Of a DNA stretch of 64,000 bases, positions 60,624 to 64,000 are shown piece by piece (the stretch's first letter is position 1; every line of letters starts with the position of its first letter). This DNA is from Bacillus sp. FJAT-22090 (GTDB lineage: Bacteria; Bacillota; Bacilli; Bacillales_A; Planococcaceae). The notes under the pieces are model-generated. The model saw nothing but the letters and a program-made list of their open reading frames with translations. It did not search any database and was not told where the DNA came from. Where the stretch lies: the NCBI RefSeq assembly GCF_001278755.1, contig NZ_CP012601.1:2170001-2234000 (forward strand), written 5' to 3'. Both the position numbers and the translations under genes were made by a program.

Positions 60624-62159
60624 TTAGTATTTTTCTATTGTTACGCCTTGATAATAGTGTTTTAGGATACGATCGTATGTCCAGCCTGCTTCTGCACGGG
60701 CTTTCGCACCATATTGGCTCATGCCGATTCGGTGGCCGTAGCCTTTTCCGTTTACAGTAACAGATTGGATTCCAGAGGTTGTCGCTGTTGTAGAGACAAT
60801 TCCTTCATTCGTTTGAACCCCTACTGGACCACTTGAAATCGTTTCTGTTCCTGTTGCAGTTTGTACAGACATACCGTTTAACGATGTTACTGCTGAAGAA
60901 CCGTTAGCTCCTTGCACAGCAATATCAGTAACTCCGGATGGTTTAGTAAATGAAATATCAAACCAATTGGATTTTAAAGATGCATTATTTGCATCTAAAA
61001 ATACGTTACGCATTACTGTCTCATTACCTTCAATTGTTTTTTCACCAGCGGAAGTCACAGCAGTCACAGCGGAAACTTCTCCGTTGGATCCTGTTTTAGC
61101 AAGCTTCACATCTAGTAATTGATCCGTAGAAGGATTAAATCCAAATTTCTTAAGAATATTCGATGCTGGTATACTTACAGACCAATTACTATATGGAGAT
61201 TTTTCAATAGAATCATCTACAGATACAAATTGCGGTACTTGTGTTGAATTCCATACTTCACCAATATTCGCTGTTCTACCACCGCTTGTAGAGTAAAAAT
61301 ATGCCTGTACTAGTTTACCACCTGATTTAATAACCAATCCGTTAGTTGCTTCTACAGCAGCATTTGTATTTTTATGCTCAGAGGTATATCCTTTGTACAT
61401 TTGGTCTTTCGTTGTACTACTTAAAATACCAGACTTACTTAATGAGTAACTTCTCGCTGCTACTGATTGAGCTTTTAGGGCTTCGATATGCCATAATGCG
61501 GGTGATTCATTTGGAATAACACCTTTTAAATAATTCTCTAAATCAAGTCTATTTGCAATTTGTACATTTGCACCTGATTTAACAACATTAAAACTACCAC
61601 GGTATTGTGTACCACTAGGCGTCTTACCGAGTGGTTGATTCACAACAGATCCAACAGTAGCATTAGTCGAAGGAATCCAGGAAGAAACGCCTTGATCATC
61701 TCTAATGGAGTACCATAGCTCTCCATTTGCATTTGTAAATTCGTTTACTACATATGCACCTTGGAAAGGTTTATACGCTTTTACTACCTCATAATCTGCA
61801 GTAGCGCCTTTTCTACCTTCTACATCGGCTGTAAACACAACCATCTTTTCATTGCCCGATAAAGCATGTAAAGCAAATCCATTCGCTGAATACATGGCTG
61901 ATCCAACTTGATAAATGGAAACTTCCCCATTTACTTGAGAAAAAGTAATAGGTGTATTAGGTAGAGCGTAAAACATTTCGTTCGTTGTTAAATTTTGTAG
62001 TTTATAAATTCCTGTCAAATTGAGCGAAGTGGAAGATGCATTATGCACTTCTACACGCACTTGCTTAGAATAGCTTTCTTGTGTATACGCGAATGCCGTA
62101 TTAGATGTAGCTAATGTAAGTAAAGCGATAGATAAAACGGTCAATCCTTTTTTGAACAT
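60624..62159 (-). CDS. lytB: Secreted SpoIID/LytB domain protein
   Basis: 511 residues with a signal peptide (LSIALLTLATSNTAFA). The SpoIID/LytB domain runs from about 190: ANRLDLENYLKGVIPNESPA, IEALKAQSVAARSYSLSK, and at the C-terminus GKGYGHRIGMSQYGAKARAE. SpoIID is a lytic transglycosylase in sporulation, and LytB enhances the amidase LytC in vegetative cells. The SH3 gene and amidase immediately upstream point to the LytB role. GAGGTGA lies inside the end of the preceding gene, whose stop is one base before this ATG. Confidence 0.88.
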   Translation of the reverse strand: MFKKGLTVLSIALLTLATSNTAFAYTQESYSKQVRVEVHNASSTSLNLTGIYKLQNLTTNEMFYALPNTPITFSQVNGEVSIYQVGSAMYSANGFALHALSGNEKMVVFTADVEGRKGATADYEVVKAYKPFQGAYVVNEFTNANGELWYSIRDDQGVSSWIPSTNATVGSVVNQPLGKTPSGTQYRGSFNVVKSGANVQIANRLDLENYLKGVIPNESPALWHIEALKAQSVAARSYSLSKSGILSSTTKDQMYKGYTSEHKNTNAAVEATNGLVIKSGGKLVQAYFYSTSGGRTANIGEVWNSTQVPQFVSVDDSIEKSPYSNWSVSIPASNILKKFGFNPSTDQLLDVKLAKTGSNGEVSAVTAVTSAGEKTIEGNETVMRNVFLDANNASLKSNWFDISFTKPSGVTDIAVQGANGSSAVTSLNGMSVQTATGTETISSGPVGVQTNEGIVSTTATTSGIQSVTVNGKGYGHRIGMSQYGAKARAEAGWTYDRILKHYYQGVTIEKY

Positions 62160-62160
62160 C

Positions 62161-62859
62161 TTACTTCACCTCAGTTAGCGTACTTAGCACCCAACCTTTT
62201 GTACCTTTTGCGGTTTGCACATTGTACCAAGTTTCACCAGAAGCATTTTTGAAAGAGCCTAAATATTTTAATGATGTACCTTTTGCAACTAGTTCAATAG
62301 ATGCATAATTTGTAGTTGCACCTTTTCTTACATTCACAGCTTGTTTAGTTATTACATTTGTGGGTATATAATCAGTAGGCTTTGTTGTTGAAACGTCACC
62401 TGAGAATACCCAGCCTTTTACAGCAGCTGAAATTTCAACACGATACCATACTCCAGAAGCAGATTTGTGTTGGTCAATAACTGTTAATCCTTTATTTGCT
62501 CCAAAAGTAGCTAAAACTTTATAGTCACGACTTGCTCCGCTATGCACTTTTACACTATTAGTAGTTGTATAGACTACTGATGGTAAATCACCAGGTACTG
62601 TAGGAGTCGTCGGTGGTGTCACTACGCCTCCACCTTCTGCAACCGCTTTTTGTAATTGTTCGATTAAAACTTTTTGTTCTGCAACTTGTTTTTCAAGTGA
62701 TGTTACTTTTGTTTGTATTGGATTTAACTGTGCTTGTACCCATTCAACTGAAGCTAACAATAAGTTAGAGTCCGCTTTTGTTGATGTTGGAATATTGATG
62801 GAGATAAGTAAGCTTAAACCAAGTACTGCACCAATAGTTGCTAAAAATTTCTTTTTCAT
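62161..62859 (-). CDS. Secreted bacterial SH3 domain protein
   Basis: 232 residues. A signal peptide (to about residue 29) is followed by a coiled-coil stretch (~45-75, NPIQTKVTSLEKQVAEQK), a Pro/Thr linker, then two SH3b modules at ~95-160 and ~165-230 (VKHSGASRDYKV-like and VNVRKGATTNYASIELVA). SH3b domains bind the wall; no catalytic domain is present. Between amidase and LytB-like genes it is likely a wall-binding partner, in the place of lytA in B. subtilis but unrelated to it. Confidence 0.82.
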   Translation of the reverse strand: MKKKFLATIGAVLGLSLLISINIPTSTKADSNLLLASVEWVQAQLNPIQTKVTSLEKQVAEQKVLIEQLQKAVAEGGGVVTPPTTPTVPGDLPSVVYTTTNSVKVHSGASRDYKVLATFGANKGLTVIDQHKSASGVWYRVEISAAVKGWVFSGDVSTTKPTDYIPTNVITKQAVNVRKGATTNYASIELVAKGTSLKYLGSFKNASGETWYNVQTAKGTKGWVLSTLTEVK

Positions 62860-62876
62860 TTTTACCTTCCTCTCAA

Positions 62877-64000
62877 TTACTGATTAAAATAGTTTTCTAA
62901 TCCTTTACGAATTCCGATTGCCGCATTTTTTTGAAACTTAGCTGTTTTTAATTGTGCTTCTTCAGTTGGATTAGAGATAAATGCTAACTCTACTAAAACG
63001 GAAGGTAACTCATTCATACGATTTACATAGAAGGATTCTTGTTTTACCCCTCTATTATATGTTCCGATAGCTTTTACAAGATCGGCTTGAACACTTTTTG
63101 CAAGTGTATAACTTTTTGGTCCATTAAAGTTTACTGAAGCGTTGTAATATGTCGTTGTTCCTTTAGAAGTAGCAGCGAAAGCATCTGCATGAATACTAAT
63201 AAAAGCATCATAATCAGATTTATTAGCAATATCAGTACGTTGTTTCAACTCTAGGAAAACATCCGTACTTCTTGTGAGTACAACTTCAGCACCTGCTGCC
63301 TCTAATTCTGCTTTTAAAGCTTTTGCTGTTGCCAATGTAACATCTTTTTCTTTTGTCTTATTCGGACCTACAGCACCAGGATCTTTAGCGCCATGTCCAG
63401 CGTCTAAAATAATTTTCTTCCCAGCTAGTCCTTTAGGAACTACTTTAATCGTTAGTTCTTTATCATAGTCACGGATTGTGTAAGTATAATTAGGGTTGAA
63501 GGTAATTGTTAATACTGATGTACCTCCAGAAACCTTTTCTACTTTCATACTGTCAACGCCAGTAACCTTCGATTTTATCTCATTAATTTGTGATAGATTA
63601 CCAGATACCTTTAAAACATTTTTAGCTGGAATTGAATAAGAAATATTAAATTTAGATGGTTTGGACCATACAAGATAGTTTTGACCATTGCGTACTTCTG
63701 TTCGTCCATTTGTCAAAGAAATTGGAGATGCATCTGATAAAACCGACGCTTGAATCCAACCACGTTTTTGGTTTTGTGTTTCAATATTTACCCAGCCATT
63801 TAATGTGCGTAATACGCGAACAGGTGAGCTTAAATAAATAGTATCAACCTTTTTCGCAGTAGCACTTGCACCATTATAAACTGTAGATGTTTTAGTGCCG
63901 TATTTTGTAGGGATGTTTACATTTACTTCAAAATCTGGGATCCATCCTACTTGTCCATTTGCTGTACTTATCTGAAGCCAAACAGTGCCATCAGTCACTT
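62877..64000 (-). CDS. N-acetylmuramoyl-L-alanine amidase (partial, 5' end off window)
   Basis: C-terminal ~374 residues of a larger wall amidase that cuts between MurNAc and L-Ala. What is visible: SH3b-like modules (GYGTKTST-type repeats, VRVLRTLNGWVNIETQNQKR), a short AMIN-like domain, then the zinc-dependent Amidase_3 domain. IILDAGHGAKDPGAVG gives the first His, KEKDVTLATAK the Glu, ISIHADAF the second His, and VELAFISNPTEE the end. The true start is beyond 64000; the GTG at 63998 is internal. First gene of the cluster with the SH3 and LytB-like genes; LytC is the B. subtilis counterpart in role. Confidence 0.9.
   Translation of the reverse strand, partial: VTDGTVWLQISTANGQVGWIPDFEVNVNIPTKYGTKTSTVYNGASATAKKVDTIYLSSPVRVLRTLNGWVNIETQNQKRGWIQASVLSDASPISLTNGRTEVRNGQNYLVWSKPSKFNISYSIPAKNVLKVSGNLSQINEIKSKVTGVDSMKVEKVSGGTSVLTITFNPNYTYTIRDYDKELTIKVVPKGLAGKKIILDAGHGAKDPGAVGPNKTKEKDVTLATAKALKAELEAAGAEVVLTRSTDVFLELKQRTDIANKSDYDAFISIHADAFAATSKGTTTYYNASVNFNGPKSYTLAKSVQADLVKAIGTYNRGVKQESFYVNRMNELPSVLVELAFISNPTEEAQLKTAKFQKNAAIGIRKGLENYFNQ

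Overview
The window is AT-rich, low-GC Gram-positive DNA, and gene order points to Bacillales. From right to left it follows the Bacillus subtilis block lytC/lytB - yvyE - degS - degU - degV(yviA) - comFA - comFC - yvyF - flgM - flgN - flgK - flgL - yviE - fliW - csrA - hag - flaG - fliD - fliS - fliT - hpf - secA - prfB. Almost everything is on the minus strand. comFB is absent. The intergenic repeat style and the content suggest a Planococcaceae/Caryophanaceae-type bacillus (Psychrobacillus, Lysinibacillus or a relative); that assignment is inference, and no rRNA or tRNA gene is present to test it.

Layout, left to right. 0-6.2 kb: a chemoreceptor, prfB (with its programmed +1 frameshift), secA and the hibernation factor hpf. 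6.2-12.4 kb: a PilZ protein, a secreted NlpC/P60 hydrolase with a WalR-type box, a second chemoreceptor, a decayed SDR gene, a catE-like dioxygenase with a promoter and palindromic operator, and an ilvA copy broken near its 5' end. 12.4-22.9 kb: the branched-chain amino acid operon ilvD-[T-box]-ilvB-ilvN-ilvC-leuA-leuB-leuC-leuD-(ilvA), with a sigma-A promoter and a possible CodY site before ilvD. 23-29.5 kb: a small membrane protein, two tandem chemoreceptors, a LysM-NlpC/P60 hydrolase, a small alarmone synthetase and a response-regulator scar. Relative to B. subtilis, 6.2-29.5 kb is inserted between fliT and hpf.

29.5-50.8 kb is late flagellar. fliT, fliS, fliD and flaG lie divergent from a minor flagellin gene. 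The segment 34-45 kb, between hag and flaG, is a flagellin-glycosylation island. It holds pseudaminic acid genes pseB, pseC, pseF, pseG, pseH and pseI, two Maf-type (DUF115) genes of which one is split by a frameshift, a WbqC-like protein, a DUF2920 hydrolase, and a remnant of an MBL-fold gene. hag, csrA and fliW, with a textbook CsrA hairpin in the hag leader, form the flagellin homeostasis loop. SigD-type promoters are visible before flgM, flaG, the minor flagellin and, less clearly, hag. flgM supplies the anti-SigD factor.

50.8-64 kb: yvyF, comFC, comFA (DNA uptake), degV, a lipoprotein, a NERD protein, degU/degS, yvyE(yigZ), a secreted CAP/SCP protein, and a lytB-SH3-lytC-like cell-wall cluster whose amidase runs off the right edge.

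The least explained signal is a set of four intergenic arrays (about 11.27, 23.64, 56.07 and 60.40 kb). In each, a TCGC-type core recurs at exactly 21-bp steps, occasionally 18. Each array lies just beyond an intrinsic terminator or hairpin of a minus-strand gene. Two further dispersed intergenic repeat families are also shared between distant places in the window.
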